NCBI GenBank assembly: GCA_004297485.1
Contig: SCTM01000253.1
Span: forward strand, 1-43,332
Origin: Rhodospirillaceae bacterium
GTDB taxonomy: Bacteria; Pseudomonadota; Alphaproteobacteria; Rhodospirillales; Rhodospirillaceae
DNA: 43,332 nt
Direction: 5' to 3'
Shown here: piece after piece, positions 15,504 through 23,517 of the stretch
Numbering within the stretch: the first letter of the stretch is position 1
Layout: every line of letters starts with the position of its first letter
Translations under genes and position numbers: made by a program
Notes under the pieces: generated by a model
The model's input: only the letters and a program-made list of their open reading frames with translations
Database searches by the model: none
Told to the model about the DNA's origin: nothing

Positions 15504-16925
15504 ATGAGCAATCGTAAAATTCTGCCCTTCGACATCCCCCAAAACTGGCCGTCCACGGCCCCGACCTCCGCTCCGATCTACCGGTCGGTGGACGATGTCG
15601 CCAAGCGCCTGAAGCCCGAAGCGCCGGTGGAATGCATCTTCCCGGAAGCCATTCGTTCGCAGGCACGCCGGTTTCTCGACCTGTTTCCCGGGCGCGTGCT
15701 CTATGCGGTGAAGTGCAATCCCAACCCGGAAATGCTGCAGCATATGTATGCGGCCGGCATCCGTAACTTTGACGTCGCCTCCCTGGAGGAAGCGCGCACG
15801 GTGGCGGGTCTGTTTCCCGACGCGACCATGCATTTCATGCATCCGGTCAAATCCCGTGAGGCGATCCGCGCGGCCTACAAGATGGGCATCCGCTCGTTCT
15901 CCCTCGATTCGACCTCCGAGCTGATGAAGATCCTGGAGGAGACCCGCTCCGCCAAGAACCTGCATCTTTATGTACGCCTGGCGGTCGGCAACAATGCCGC
16001 CGCTTACGATCTTTCCGGCAAGTTCGGTGCGGCGCCGGGTTCAGCGGCGGAGCTTCTGCGCCATGCCCGTAAGGTCGCCCATAAGCTGGGCATCTGCTTT
16101 CACGTCGGTTCCCAGTGCATGTCTCCGGAAGCCTACCGTACGGCTATCGAGCGGGCGGCCGAGGTCATCGCCAAGTCCAAGGTGAAGGTCGACGTGGTCG
16201 ATGTGGGTGGCGGGTTCCCGGCCACCTATCCCGGCATGACGCCGCCACCGCTTGAGAACTTCATCAGCACCATCGTCAGCGCCGCCCAGCCCCTGGTGGA
16301 TCAGGGCGCTGAGCTGTGGTGCGAGCCCGGCCGGGCCATGGTCGCGGACGGCGCGTCCATGCTGGTGCGCGTGACCCTGCGCAAGGGCCGCCGCCTCTAT
16401 ATCAACGATGGGACCTACGGCAGCCTGTTTGACGCCGGTTCCTTGGGCTGGCGCTATCCGGTGCGGCTGGTCCGCCCTAAGGCGACAGGACGTGCGACCA
16501 ACGCGGCGAAGGATGCGGCCAGGGAAGCCGGCGGCCGGGGGTTTTCAACCAAGCTCCCGTCGGAGAAGCTGGTGCCGTTCGTCTTCTACGGCCCGACCTG
16601 CGACACCATGGACAAGATGAAGGGTCCTTTCCTGCTCCCGGAAGATACCCAGGAGGGGGATTGGATCGAGATCGGTGCTCTCGGTGCCTATGGCGCGGCG
16701 ATGCAAACCCGTTTCAACGGTTTCCACGCGGAGACCGTGGCGACGGTGTGGCCTGAGGCGGGAGCCGTGGGCACGGTCCGGCCGCGCCGCCGGCTGAGCT
16801 TGGTCGAGCAGCCGCTGGCCGCGCCGCCACCGGTTCCGGTAACGCCTGCTGAAATGCCCCCGGAAATGGTGGCAGCGCCGTCGCCGAACCTTCACGAGGA
16901 CGACAGCACGCCCGCGTTAGAATAG
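15504..16925 (+). CDS. Ornithine/lysine-type decarboxylase, fold III PLP enzyme
   Basis: 473 residues from ATG 15504. The alanine-racemase-type barrel carries the PLP lysine K70 in LYAVKCNPNPEML, then DVASLEEA, HVGSQC, DVGGGFPATYPG (glycine loop for the PLP phosphate) and CEPGRAMVADG. Catalytic Cys366 lies in YGPTCDTMD, contributed across the dimer, and GALGAYGAAMQTRFNGF closes the domain. This is ornithine decarboxylase type, making putrescine; lysine is a possible second substrate. Relatives are about 380-400 residues; here about 40 Pro/Ala-rich residues are added at the C-terminus plus an insert near 325-350. It is preceded by a regulated-looking leader, ends in a strong terminator, and is followed by a deoxyhypusine-synthase homologue that could use its putrescine. 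Confidence 0.9.
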   Translation: MSNRKILPFDIPQNWPSTAPTSAPIYRSVDDVAKRLKPEAPVECIFPEAIRSQARRFLDLFPGRVLYAVKCNPNPEMLQHMYAAGIRNFDVASLEEARTVAGLFPDATMHFMHPVKSREAIRAAYKMGIRSFSLDSTSELMKILEETRSAKNLHLYVRLAVGNNAAAYDLSGKFGAAPGSAAELLRHARKVAHKLGICFHVGSQCMSPEAYRTAIERAAEVIAKSKVKVDVVDVGGGFPATYPGMTPPPLENFISTIVSAAQPLVDQGAELWCEPGRAMVADGASMLVRVTLRKGRRLYINDGTYGSLFDAGSLGWRYPVRLVRPKATGRATNAAKDAAREAGGRGFSTKLPSEKLVPFVFYGPTCDTMDKMKGPFLLPEDTQEGDWIEIGALGAYGAAMQTRFNGFHAETVATVWPEAGAVGTVRPRRRLSLVEQPLAAPPPVPVTPAEMPPEMVAAPSPNLHEDDSTPALE

Positions 16926-16943
16926 TCTTGTTTTCAAGACCGG

Positions 16944-16979
16944 CACCGGACACGCGGTGACGCGCGTCCGGTGTTTTTT
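16944..16979 (+). terminator. Intrinsic terminator after ornithine decarboxylase
   Basis: CACCGGACACGCG (16944-16956), loop GTGA, CGCGCGTCCGGTG (16961-16973) with one mismatch in 13 bp, followed directly by TTTTTT. It lies 19 bp after the decarboxylase stop codon and 50 bp before the next gene. Confidence 0.9.
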
Positions 16980-17030
16980 ATTGCCTTGATTTATTGTTCC
17001 GCCCCCCAGCCACGAACGGACCCGCGACCC

Positions 17031-18080
17031 ATGGCCAAGCCCAAGACAAAACCGAGAACCAATCGCAAAGCCCAGTTGCTTTCGACCCCGGTCGAACACA
17101 TCGACATCACCAGTTTCGATGCCCGGCCCATCATCGACGCCATGGGCAAGATGTCTTTCACCAGCCGTGATACGGCACGGGCGGCGGAAATTTTCAACAA
17201 GATGATCGGCGACAAAAAGGGTTCGGTGATCCTGACCCTGGCCGGCTCGACGTCGGCCGGCGGCTGCATGCAGGTCTACGCCGACATGGTGCGCTTCGGT
17301 ATGGTGGACGCCATCGTCTCCACGGGTGCTTCGATCGTCGACATGGATTTCTTCGAGGCGCTGGGTTTCAAGCACTACCAGGGCTCACAGTTTATCGACG
17401 ATACCCAACTGCGTGACCTCTATATCGATCGTATCTACGACACCTATATCGACGAGGAAGAGCTTCAGAACTGCGACCAGACCATCGGCGAAATCGCCGA
17501 CAGCCTGAAGCCGGCACCTTATTCCAGCCGTGCCTTCATTCACGAAATGGGCAAGTGGCTGAAAAAGAACGCCAAGAAAAAAGGCTCGCTGATCGAAACC
17601 TGTTACGATCACGGCGTGCCGATCTTCTGTCCGGCGTTCACAGATTCATCTGCGGGGTTCGGCCTGGTGCTGCATCAGGTGCGCAATCCGAAATCGCACA
17701 TCACGATCGATTCCATCGCCGACTTCCGCGAACTGACGGACATCAAGATCAAGGCCGGTACGACCGGTCTATTCATGGTCGGCGGCGGCGTACCCAAGAA
17801 CTTCGTTCAGGACACGGTGGTGTGCGCCGAGATTCTCGGCAAGGAAGTGGAGATGCACAAATACGCCGTGCAGATCACCGTCGCCGACAGCCGCGACGGC
17901 GCGTGTTCGTCCTCGACCCTGAAGGAAGCCAATTCCTGGGGCAAGGTCGAGACGGCGTACGAACAGATGGTGTTCGCCGAAGCCACTACCGTTGTGCCGC
18001 TGATCGGGTCAGACGCCTATCATCGCGGCGCCTGGAAAGGCCGCAAGGCCCGGCGCTTCGCCGATATGTTCAAGGGGTAA
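17031..18080 (+). CDS. Deoxyhypusine synthase family protein (probable homospermidine-forming enzyme)
   Basis: 349 residues from ATG 17031 (the frame extends back to 16971 through the terminator, which is unlikely). DHS-family blocks include ILTLAGSTSAGG near 67-78, DAIVSTGASIVDMDFFEALG near 93-112, the central GVPIFCPAFTDSSAGFGL and the active-site lysine K305 in ANSWGKVE, which forms the imine with the aminobutyl group. Eukaryotic and archaeal DHS modifies eIF5A; bacteria lack that substrate. Known bacterial DHS homologues transfer the aminobutyl group to putrescine, giving homospermidine, using NAD. The neighbouring putrescine-forming decarboxylase supports this. The terminator between them means separate transcription. 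Exact reaction is inferred. Confidence 0.85.
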   Translation: MAKPKTKPRTNRKAQLLSTPVEHIDITSFDARPIIDAMGKMSFTSRDTARAAEIFNKMIGDKKGSVILTLAGSTSAGGCMQVYADMVRFGMVDAIVSTGASIVDMDFFEALGFKHYQGSQFIDDTQLRDLYIDRIYDTYIDEEELQNCDQTIGEIADSLKPAPYSSRAFIHEMGKWLKKNAKKKGSLIETCYDHGVPIFCPAFTDSSAGFGLVLHQVRNPKSHITIDSIADFRELTDIKIKAGTTGLFMVGGGVPKNFVQDTVVCAEILGKEVEMHKYAVQITVADSRDGACSSSTLKEANSWGKVETAYEQMVFAEATTVVPLIGSDAYHRGAWKGRKARRFADMFKG

Positions 18081-18114
18081 GCACTCCTTCAAGGGTTGCG
18101 CTTTCGCGAAACAA

Positions 18115-18143
18115 CAAAAAAGCCCCCGGCCAAGGCCGGGGGC
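18115..18143 (-). terminator. Intrinsic terminator for the minus-strand three-gene operon
   Basis: GCCCCCGGC / GCCGGGGGC stem (18122-18143) with the A-run 18116-18121 on its left, which reads as a U-run for minus-strand transcripts ending after the YdjM-like gene. On the plus strand the stem is followed only by CTAATTCT, so it is weaker for the deoxyhypusine synthase homologue, though it may serve both. Confidence 0.8.
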
Positions 18144-18165
18144 CTAATTCTGCGGTTGGTGCTGG

Positions 18166-18645
18166 TCATGGTGACCGGTTTGTTTTAGTCGCGATGATCC
18201 AAGCTCCAAAAATCCCGGAAATGACACAAAGTAGATACAGCGAACTCGTCGATATAATGCCGAGTAATTCGTTGCCGACCGCGAATGGCCACAAGGGATT
18301 CATGTCCTTGTGCATGATCGCGTCGAGAGCAATATGGGAGTATGTACCGACGAACGCGCTGGCGAACGAGACCGGCCATGTCAATGGACGGTGAACGATC
18401 TTCAGATATCGCAACGCCGTTTCACTAATCGGACGGCCAGCGACTCCAGACACAAGGCCGATGATACACGCTCCGAGAACTGTATGGCTGGGGCCATGGA
18501 GCGCTGCATCTCCTCGAACCATTCTCACTAACGGTTCAACATCCATCAGGACTTGGGATCCGCCAAAGATCGTAAAGCTGAAACGTTCGCCGCCAACCGC
18601 CTTAAATAAAGCTCCAGGACCTAAATGGAACGGCGTCAGCGGCAT
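18166..18645 (-). CDS. YdjM/DUF457-like membrane protein
   Basis: 159 residues, ATG at 18645 with GAGG in front. The start MPLTPFHLGPGALFKAVGG resembles the 'M-P-x-T-P-F-H' opening of YdjM/YbcI-type inner-membrane proteins, which have conserved histidines and are annotated as putative metal-dependent hydrolases. Here HGPSHT (near 50-55) and GTYSHIALDAIMHKDMNP (near 100-117) supply further His/Asp residues, and at least three hydrophobic helices are visible. Function is unknown. It is the last gene of a lower-GC minus-strand run that ends at the terminator at 18115-18143; 47 bp separate it from the 3-TM gene. Confidence 0.65.
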   Translation of the reverse strand: MPLTPFHLGPGALFKAVGGERFSFTIFGGSQVLMDVEPLVRMVRGDAALHGPSHTVLGACIIGLVSGVAGRPISETALRYLKIVHRPLTWPVSFASAFVGTYSHIALDAIMHKDMNPLWPFAVGNELLGIISTSSLYLLCVISGIFGAWIIATKTNRSP

Positions 18646-18692
18646 TCGGTCCTCATAGTGACGATCTGGCGGAGTCCTGGTTTTCAGCTGCT

Positions 18693-19067
18693 CTAATTAC
18701 GGCGCAGCCCAAAAACGCGTGACGCATTCGCTCGGGCATGAGGCCATGCCCTGTTTACTATCCACCAGATGATCGATCCGAGGATGATATATAGGATGGT
18801 GTTCGCTACCGCGACTGCAGCGAATACTTCCACGAAATCCCACGGTGACTCATCGCCATCGAGCACCCCAAACCAGATGGAAGGCGGGCATAGAGCAAGC
18901 GTCGCGACGGTAAGGATAAATGTGGGTATGAGTCCCCAGTTTGGGAGTTCGGCAGAATGAGCAAAATGGGAAACCACAATGGAGGAAAGCCAGCCCATCA
19001 TCTGTGAAATGGCAGGAACCGCAGCACCGGCGACGGCCCACAATCGAATCTGCCGTCCATATGTCAT
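18693..19067 (-). CDS. Small 3-TM membrane protein, possible immunity partner
   Basis: 124 residues, no family recognised. Hydrophobic spans are near 8-33, 45-67 and 80-105; the C-terminus is short and basic (ARANASRVFGLRRN). The ATG at 19067 overlaps the stop of the preceding gene (ATGA) and has GAGGAAG inside that gene, so translation is coupled. This tight pairing with a putative cell-wall-active protein is what suggests an immunity role; nothing in its own sequence proves it. GC content is lower than that of the housekeeping neighbours. Confidence 0.6.
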   Translation of the reverse strand: MTYGRQIRLWAVAGAAVPAISQMMGWLSSIVVSHFAHSAELPNWGLIPTFILTVATLALCPPSIWFGVLDGDESPWDFVEVFAAVAVANTILYIILGSIIWWIVNRAWPHARANASRVFGLRRN

Positions 19068-19984
19068 CGACTTCCTCGCCAGTTCTTTCCTAGCAAGCTT
19101 GGATAAAATACGTTTGGAATCATTGTATCCGACGGGGTCGGGATCCCGCCTGCTTTCAGAGCATCTCCGACAAACTCAGAGCAATTTCGGTCGTACAAAT
19201 TGTAGTCGCCAGGATTAGCAGTTCGTCGATTGATATAATCTTGAACAGCCTGATCCTGTGCCGGGGTTGTCGGAATTCTGGTTGTCCATTGCGTACGAGT
19301 CAAATCATCCTTCTTCACAGTACCCGGAACATTATTGCCCATTAATTCTTTGCCGCCATCGCTCTGTGCCGGATAGAACCCTTGTGTTTTGGCCGTATTC
19401 ACGCCAATTCCCATGTGGCCCGCTAGGTGTGCCATATACGGGAAGTCTGAAACGTACACATCCGCCACCTGCTGTCCGGGCGGTATGTCGGGCGGCGGCG
19501 TATCGTTCTCGGTGTCCGGGTCCTCGTAGAGAAACTCCGGCTGTCCGGTTCTGGGATTGATGGAATTCCGGCCGCTCCCGACGACAAAGTGCGACGGGTC
19601 GATGCCTTTTTCAAGAGCGGCACGTTGGAGGATCGCGACCACATCCGGTGTCAGCAGACTCTCGGGCACCACGACCTCGCCCGGCGTCACGTGGGCGACC
19701 TGGGTATCGTTACCGCGTCCGCCAAGGGCGACGGCGCGGGCCTGGAGGTGTTGGACAAGTGTGCCATGGCGGGCGGGGTCCAGGTTCGCGATATGCCGCT
19801 GCGCCCTTGCGACGTGCTGATGGCGTAGTGAACCGCCGCCCGCATCCCTGGCCAGCTTCAGCGCCATCATGGCGGCGACGGCGGGCTCGCCCGCGGCTTC
19901 GGCAATATCGCCGGGGATGCCGAGCATGGACGCAAGGCCGCGGGCCACGCCCCGGCCCGATGTGGGGGCACGTTTGATCATCAT
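19064..19984 (-). CDS. Putative NlpC/P60-like (His-Cys) effector-type protein
   Basis: 306 residues from ATG 19984 (AGAGGA ribosome binding site). The open frame upstream overlaps the hemolysin-III gene and is not used. Residues 1-80 are helical and Ala-rich. Residues 97-152 (HVTPGEVVVPESLLTPDVV ... NSINPRTGQPEF) resemble a segment I recall from phage-tail-associated proteins. A Pro-rich linker at 155-170 follows. The C-terminal part has HMGIGVN with H190 and YDRNCSEFVGDAL with C268, the order and spacing of permuted NlpC/P60 or LRAT-like peptidases. No signal peptide. It is translationally coupled to a 3-TM protein. A toxin or effector acting on the cell wall is my inference; a host-cell peptidase is possible. 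Confidence 0.5.
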   Translation of the reverse strand: MMIKRAPTSGRGVARGLASMLGIPGDIAEAAGEPAVAAMMALKLARDAGGGSLRHQHVARAQRHIANLDPARHGTLVQHLQARAVALGGRGNDTQVAHVTPGEVVVPESLLTPDVVAILQRAALEKGIDPSHFVVGSGRNSINPRTGQPEFLYEDPDTENDTPPPDIPPGQQVADVYVSDFPYMAHLAGHMGIGVNTAKTQGFYPAQSDGGKELMGNNVPGTVKKDDLTRTQWTTRIPTTPAQDQAVQDYINRRTANPGDYNLYDRNCSEFVGDALKAGGIPTPSDTMIPNVFYPSLLGKNWRGSR

Positions 19985-20022
19985 GGATTCCTCTGGGAAG
20001 GATGTGGATGCGCGGGTGCGTA

Positions 20023-20043
20023 CCGCGTTGCGAGGCAACGCGG
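20023..20043. other. Perfect 9-bp hairpin upstream of the effector-like gene
   Basis: CCGCGTTGC-GAG-GCAACGCGG, 39 bp upstream of the ATG at 19984, in the 146-bp gap after the hemolysin-III gene. No T-run follows on either strand, so it is not a standard terminator; it could be a leader structure or a protein site. Confidence 0.4.
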
Positions 20044-20130
20044 CAGCGGTCACGCATGGCAATTTCAGGATTGCATTACCGGTGTAGGCAGGACGTGGAG
20101 TCTCGTCACCTGCAAGTGCGGTCGCGTCGC

Positions 20131-20778
20131 CTACCCAACGGCCGGCATCGCCACATAACGCAGAATGACGGCGTAGTGGCAGGCAGCGGCGGCCAGGACC
20201 AGGGCGTGCCACAGGGCATTGTGATAGGACATTCGCCGGGCAAGATGAAATCCGACCCCGGCGGTGTAAAGCGCTCCACCCGCGAGCAGCAGCCATATCC
20301 CGGTTGGTGGAATCGCCGCGATCAGAGGTTTCCACATCCACAAGAAGGTCCATCCGAGCACCAGATAGGCGGCAATGGACAGGCGTTCGAAGCGCCGCGG
20401 CCACACCAATTTTAACGCGCCGCCTCCCAATGCCGCCGCCCACATGAAGGCAAACAGGCCGAGACCGTCTCCGGGCTTCAGGGCGACGAGGGCGAGGGGC
20501 GTATAGGTCCCGGCAATCATCACGAAGATCGCGGCATGATCGTAGGTCCGAAGCTGCTCACGCCGAGCCGGATCGGCGACCAGATTGTACGCCGCCGAAA
20601 AGCCCAGCATCGCAAGCAAGCCAAAGCCGTAGATCCCCATGGCTGCCAGCAGCAACGGGCCGCCGCGCCCAAACACCGTCACCAGGAGCCAGAGGGCACC
20701 GACAACGCCCGTTGTCACGCCGACGCCGTGAACGGTAGCGTCGGCGAGGTGCTCACGCCGCGTGTAGGGCATGTTCAT
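20131..20778 (-). CDS. Hemolysin III / PAQR-like membrane protein
   Basis: 215 residues; the ATG at 20778 has GGAAA about 8 nt upstream. Conserved Hly-III elements are YTRREHLADATVHGVG at 5-20 (first His), SAAYN near 61, LRTYDHAAIFVMIAGTYTPLAL (SxxYN and DHxxI motifs) and SYHNALWHALVLAAAACHY near 184-202 (two conserved His). Seven hydrophobic helices fit the family. These are inner-membrane proteins related to eukaryotic adiponectin/progestin receptors, with a putative zinc site from the three His. The physiological role in free-living bacteria is unclear, despite the name. Divergent from the nitrilase-like gene. Confidence 0.88.
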   Translation of the reverse strand: MNMPYTRREHLADATVHGVGVTTGVVGALWLLVTVFGRGGPLLLAAMGIYGFGLLAMLGFSAAYNLVADPARREQLRTYDHAAIFVMIAGTYTPLALVALKPGDGLGLFAFMWAAALGGGALKLVWPRRFERLSIAAYLVLGWTFLWMWKPLIAAIPPTGIWLLLAGGALYTAGVGFHLARRMSYHNALWHALVLAAAACHYAVILRYVAMPAVG

Positions 20779-20962
20779 AGGCGGTTTCCATGTGGGTCGC
20801 GGCTTTGGGTTAAGGCCGGCTTGTGCTCAAGCTTACAATATTGCATGGGGTACGGACGAGCCGCTGCTATGCTCTCCAGGGGCGTTTCCCGGTGGTGCGT
20901 GGACTCCGAACAGGGGATGGGGAGATGACGTTGTTTTTCTCGGGACCGTGGAGCGGTCGCAC

Positions 20963-22045
20963 ATGACCTTGCTGTCCACTTACAACGTCACCGTTGCCCA
21001 ACCTGCCGTGCGCCCGGTTTATAAAGGCCAGCATGGGTTGTTCCGGCCGGAATGCATCCGCGAGAACGTGGCGCGGGTGTGCGGTCTGGTGGAACAGGCG
21101 GTACGGGACTTTGACTCTAAGCTCGTCGTCTTTCCCGAATTCTGCCTCCAGGGCTATGCGGTCAAACGTTCGACTATCGATTGGGAGCGGGCCGGCCTTC
21201 TTATGCCGGGCGCGGAAACGGCCGCGCTCGCTGCTGTTGCACGTAGTACCGGCGCGACCATCGCCGGAGCGGCCGTGGAACGTATTCCCGATTTTCCCGG
21301 TCGCTACTTCATGAGCGCGTTTGTAATTGGGCCCGACGGCATCATGCCGGAGGACCAACTCAAGCTGGTGTATCGCAAGCTTTACGGTCTGAGCGCCAAG
21401 ACTCGGCCCGGCGATATCCACGATACCTTCGTCGCCACCTATGGCCGCCAATCCCTGTTCCCCGTCATCGATACCCCTTTGGGAAAAATCGGATGCGCCA
21501 TTGCGGGCGACGTGGCCATGCCGGAAATGGTGCGCGCGTTGGCCATGCGCGGCGCCGAACTTGTGCTGGTTCCCGGTGCCGCCATTCATGAGTCTGGTTA
21601 CCCGGCCCCCTCGGGCTCCTCCAGCCAGCGTCTCGACCCCAACAGCTCTGCCGTCCGCCGCGTGCGGGCGTGGGAGAATTTGACCTATCTGGCCTATGCC
21701 AACATCGGGCCCTTCATCGACGATGACGGCACGGTGGGGCAAGAACGGATTCCCTCGGAGATCGTCGACTATCTCGGGAGGGTCAAAGCGCGTTCAAAGA
21801 CGTCGGGGGAAACGCTGGTGACGGCGCGGGTGGATATGATGGCCTTGCGCCGTTATCGCGCCGACGTGCGTTTCAACTATCTCGCCCACCTCCAGCCCGC
21901 GCTCCATGCCGCCGAATACGCCGGGGCCGAGCTGTGCCCGTTGAACGGATTTGCCAATCATTCCCCTGCCGACGAGCAGGACATGGTTGATTTAATCGCG
22001 AAAGGCTGGACCAATGTCGTGAAATCCGGCCGGTTCAACGATTGA
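20963..22045 (+). CDS. Nitrilase-superfamily protein lacking the canonical catalytic Cys
   Basis: 360 residues from ATG 20963 (GGAG 9 nt upstream). The frame continues upstream to 20771 but without family character. Carbon-nitrogen hydrolase features are the catalytic Glu in VVFPEFCLQGY (E59) and the Lys in YRKLYG (K139). The elbow that should read I-C-x-D-x-x-x-P-E instead reads IAGDVAMPE (180-188), with Ala181 where the nucleophilic Cys belongs; Cys178 lies three residues earlier. RVRAWENLTYLAYAN is normal for the family. Active members hydrolyse amides or nitriles. This one may be inactive, use another nucleophile or act as a binding protein. An NSS-type amino-acid transporter starts 30 bp later, probably in the same operon. 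Confidence 0.8.
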   Translation: MTLLSTYNVTVAQPAVRPVYKGQHGLFRPECIRENVARVCGLVEQAVRDFDSKLVVFPEFCLQGYAVKRSTIDWERAGLLMPGAETAALAAVARSTGATIAGAAVERIPDFPGRYFMSAFVIGPDGIMPEDQLKLVYRKLYGLSAKTRPGDIHDTFVATYGRQSLFPVIDTPLGKIGCAIAGDVAMPEMVRALAMRGAELVLVPGAAIHESGYPAPSGSSSQRLDPNSSAVRRVRAWENLTYLAYANIGPFIDDDGTVGQERIPSEIVDYLGRVKARSKTSGETLVTARVDMMALRRYRADVRFNYLAHLQPALHAAEYAGAELCPLNGFANHSPADEQDMVDLIAKGWTNVVKSGRFND

Positions 22046-22075
22046 ACATGCGGCGATTTCCACTAAGTCTGTTCC

Positions 22076-23473
22076 ATGCCTGATCACGCACCCGTGCCGT
22101 CGTCTCCCGTTGGTCCCGCTTATGCGCGATGGACCTCGAGTGGAGCTTTTATGCTGGCAGCGGTGGGCGCGGGAATTGGGCTTGGCAGCATCTGGCGGTT
22201 TCCGTATGTCACCGGCGCGAACGGTGGCGGCGCTTTCGTGCTGATCTATGTATTGGCCGCGTTCGGCATCGTCATGCCGGTCCTGGTGGCGGAATTGATC
22301 ATCGGCCGTCGTGGTGGCGGAAACCCCGTGCGATCTATCGCACAGCTGGCGCGTGAAGCTGGCGTGAGCCCGCTGTGGCGCTATTTCGGCGTCATTGGTA
22401 TGGTGGCGACGTTCCTAGTCTTCAGCTACTCGAGCGTGTTCGCGAGTTGGGCGGTGCCCTATATGGTGCGGCTCGGCAACGGCGCCTTCGCTAACGCTTC
22501 GCCTGATGCGGTGCGCGCGGCTTACGACGCCTTCGTGGACGACCCGATCACGCTGATCTGCTTGCACGGCGCCTTTTGTCTGGTCGTCGCCATGCTTGTG
22601 GCGCAAGGCCTGCACGACGGCCTCGAACGGGCGTTCAAGATTCTGGTGCCTCTGTTCATCGCCGTGCTCTTGGGACTTGTCGTGTACAGCGGGTTGAACG
22701 GCGCCCTTGCCGCCACTGCGCAGTTTCTCCTGCGTCCGGATTTCGCCACGCTACGGTTGACCGGGGTGCTGACGGCCATCGGCAGCGCGTTCTTCAACGT
22801 GACTGTCGGTTTCGGCATCATGATGACATTTGGGGCCTATCTCGATCGTAGCGCAAACCTCACGCGGGCCGCGGCGGTCATTGTAGCCGCCGATGTGGTG
22901 ATGTCGCTGCTGGTGGGTTTCGCGGTCTTTCCCATCGTCTTCGCCTACCACCTCAATCCGGCCGAAGGACCCGGCTTGGTGTTCGTCACCATGACCACCG
23001 CCTTCGCCCAGATGCCGGCCGGGCAGGTGGTCGGCGCGCTGTTTTTCCTGCTGATGACCCTGGCGGCCCTGACCTCGGCCATCGCCGCCCTGGAACCATT
23101 GGTTGCCTGGGCAATGGAGCGGCACGGCTGGCAGCGCTCCGAGGCTGCTCTGGGGTTCGCTGCCGCCGCCTGGTTGCTCGGCATCGGGATTAATTTCTCA
23201 TTCAATGTCGCCCGCGACATCCATCCGTTATCGGCGATCCCGATATTCGCCAGGGCGACCGTGTTCCAGGTCATCGACAGCCTGACGTCCGATGGCTTGA
23301 TTCCCATCGCGGGTGTGTCACTGCTGATATTTTCCGGCTGGCGTCTGACGCCGGACATCGTCCGTGAGGAACTTTCACCGATCTCGCCCTTTTGGCTCAA
23401 GCTCGGGAATCTGTTGGTGCGGTGGCTCGCGCCGGCAACCCTGCTGACGATTGTGGCGTTGAAGGAATTGTAA
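22076..23473 (+). CDS. Neurotransmitter:sodium symporter (SLC6/NSS) family transporter
   Basis: 465 residues with 11-12 hydrophobic helices. TM1 reads FMLAAVGAGIGLGSIWRFPYVTGANGGGAFVLIYVL, with the GLGNxWRFP-type unwound segment that coordinates Na+ and substrate (Ser in place of Asn). AELIIGRRGGGNPVRS follows TM2, as in bacterial LeuT/MhsT/TnaT relatives. TM6 to TM8 (FFNVTVGFGIMMTFGAYLDR; SAIAALEPLVAW) fit the fold. It should import an amino acid or related amine with sodium across the inner membrane; specificity is unknown. It starts 30 bp after the nitrilase-like gene and is followed by the ClC gene 44 bp downstream. Confidence 0.9.
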   Translation: MPDHAPVPSSPVGPAYARWTSSGAFMLAAVGAGIGLGSIWRFPYVTGANGGGAFVLIYVLAAFGIVMPVLVAELIIGRRGGGNPVRSIAQLAREAGVSPLWRYFGVIGMVATFLVFSYSSVFASWAVPYMVRLGNGAFANASPDAVRAAYDAFVDDPITLICLHGAFCLVVAMLVAQGLHDGLERAFKILVPLFIAVLLGLVVYSGLNGALAATAQFLLRPDFATLRLTGVLTAIGSAFFNVTVGFGIMMTFGAYLDRSANLTRAAAVIVAADVVMSLLVGFAVFPIVFAYHLNPAEGPGLVFVTMTTAFAQMPAGQVVGALFFLLMTLAALTSAIAALEPLVAWAMERHGWQRSEAALGFAAAAWLLGIGINFSFNVARDIHPLSAIPIFARATVFQVIDSLTSDGLIPIAGVSLLIFSGWRLTPDIVREELSPISPFWLKLGNLLVRWLAPATLLTIVALKEL

Positions 23474-23517
23474 TTGCCGCGATCCGTCACGGCGTTTGAT
23501 CCGGGAGGATCAGAGAC

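Noticed and set aside
15488-15517. Nine-codon ORF overlapping the decarboxylase start (ATG at 15488)
   Set aside because: Too short to judge and its only ribosome binding site candidate is weak; probably chance.
18166-19984. A prophage remnant around the phage-tail-like segment
   Set aside because: No other phage genes, attachment repeats or integrase are nearby; a stand-alone cassette fits better.
20171-20443. N-terminal extension of the effector-like ORF up to 20443
   Set aside because: It overlaps the well-supported hemolysin-III gene in another frame, and ATG 19984 has a good ribosome binding site.
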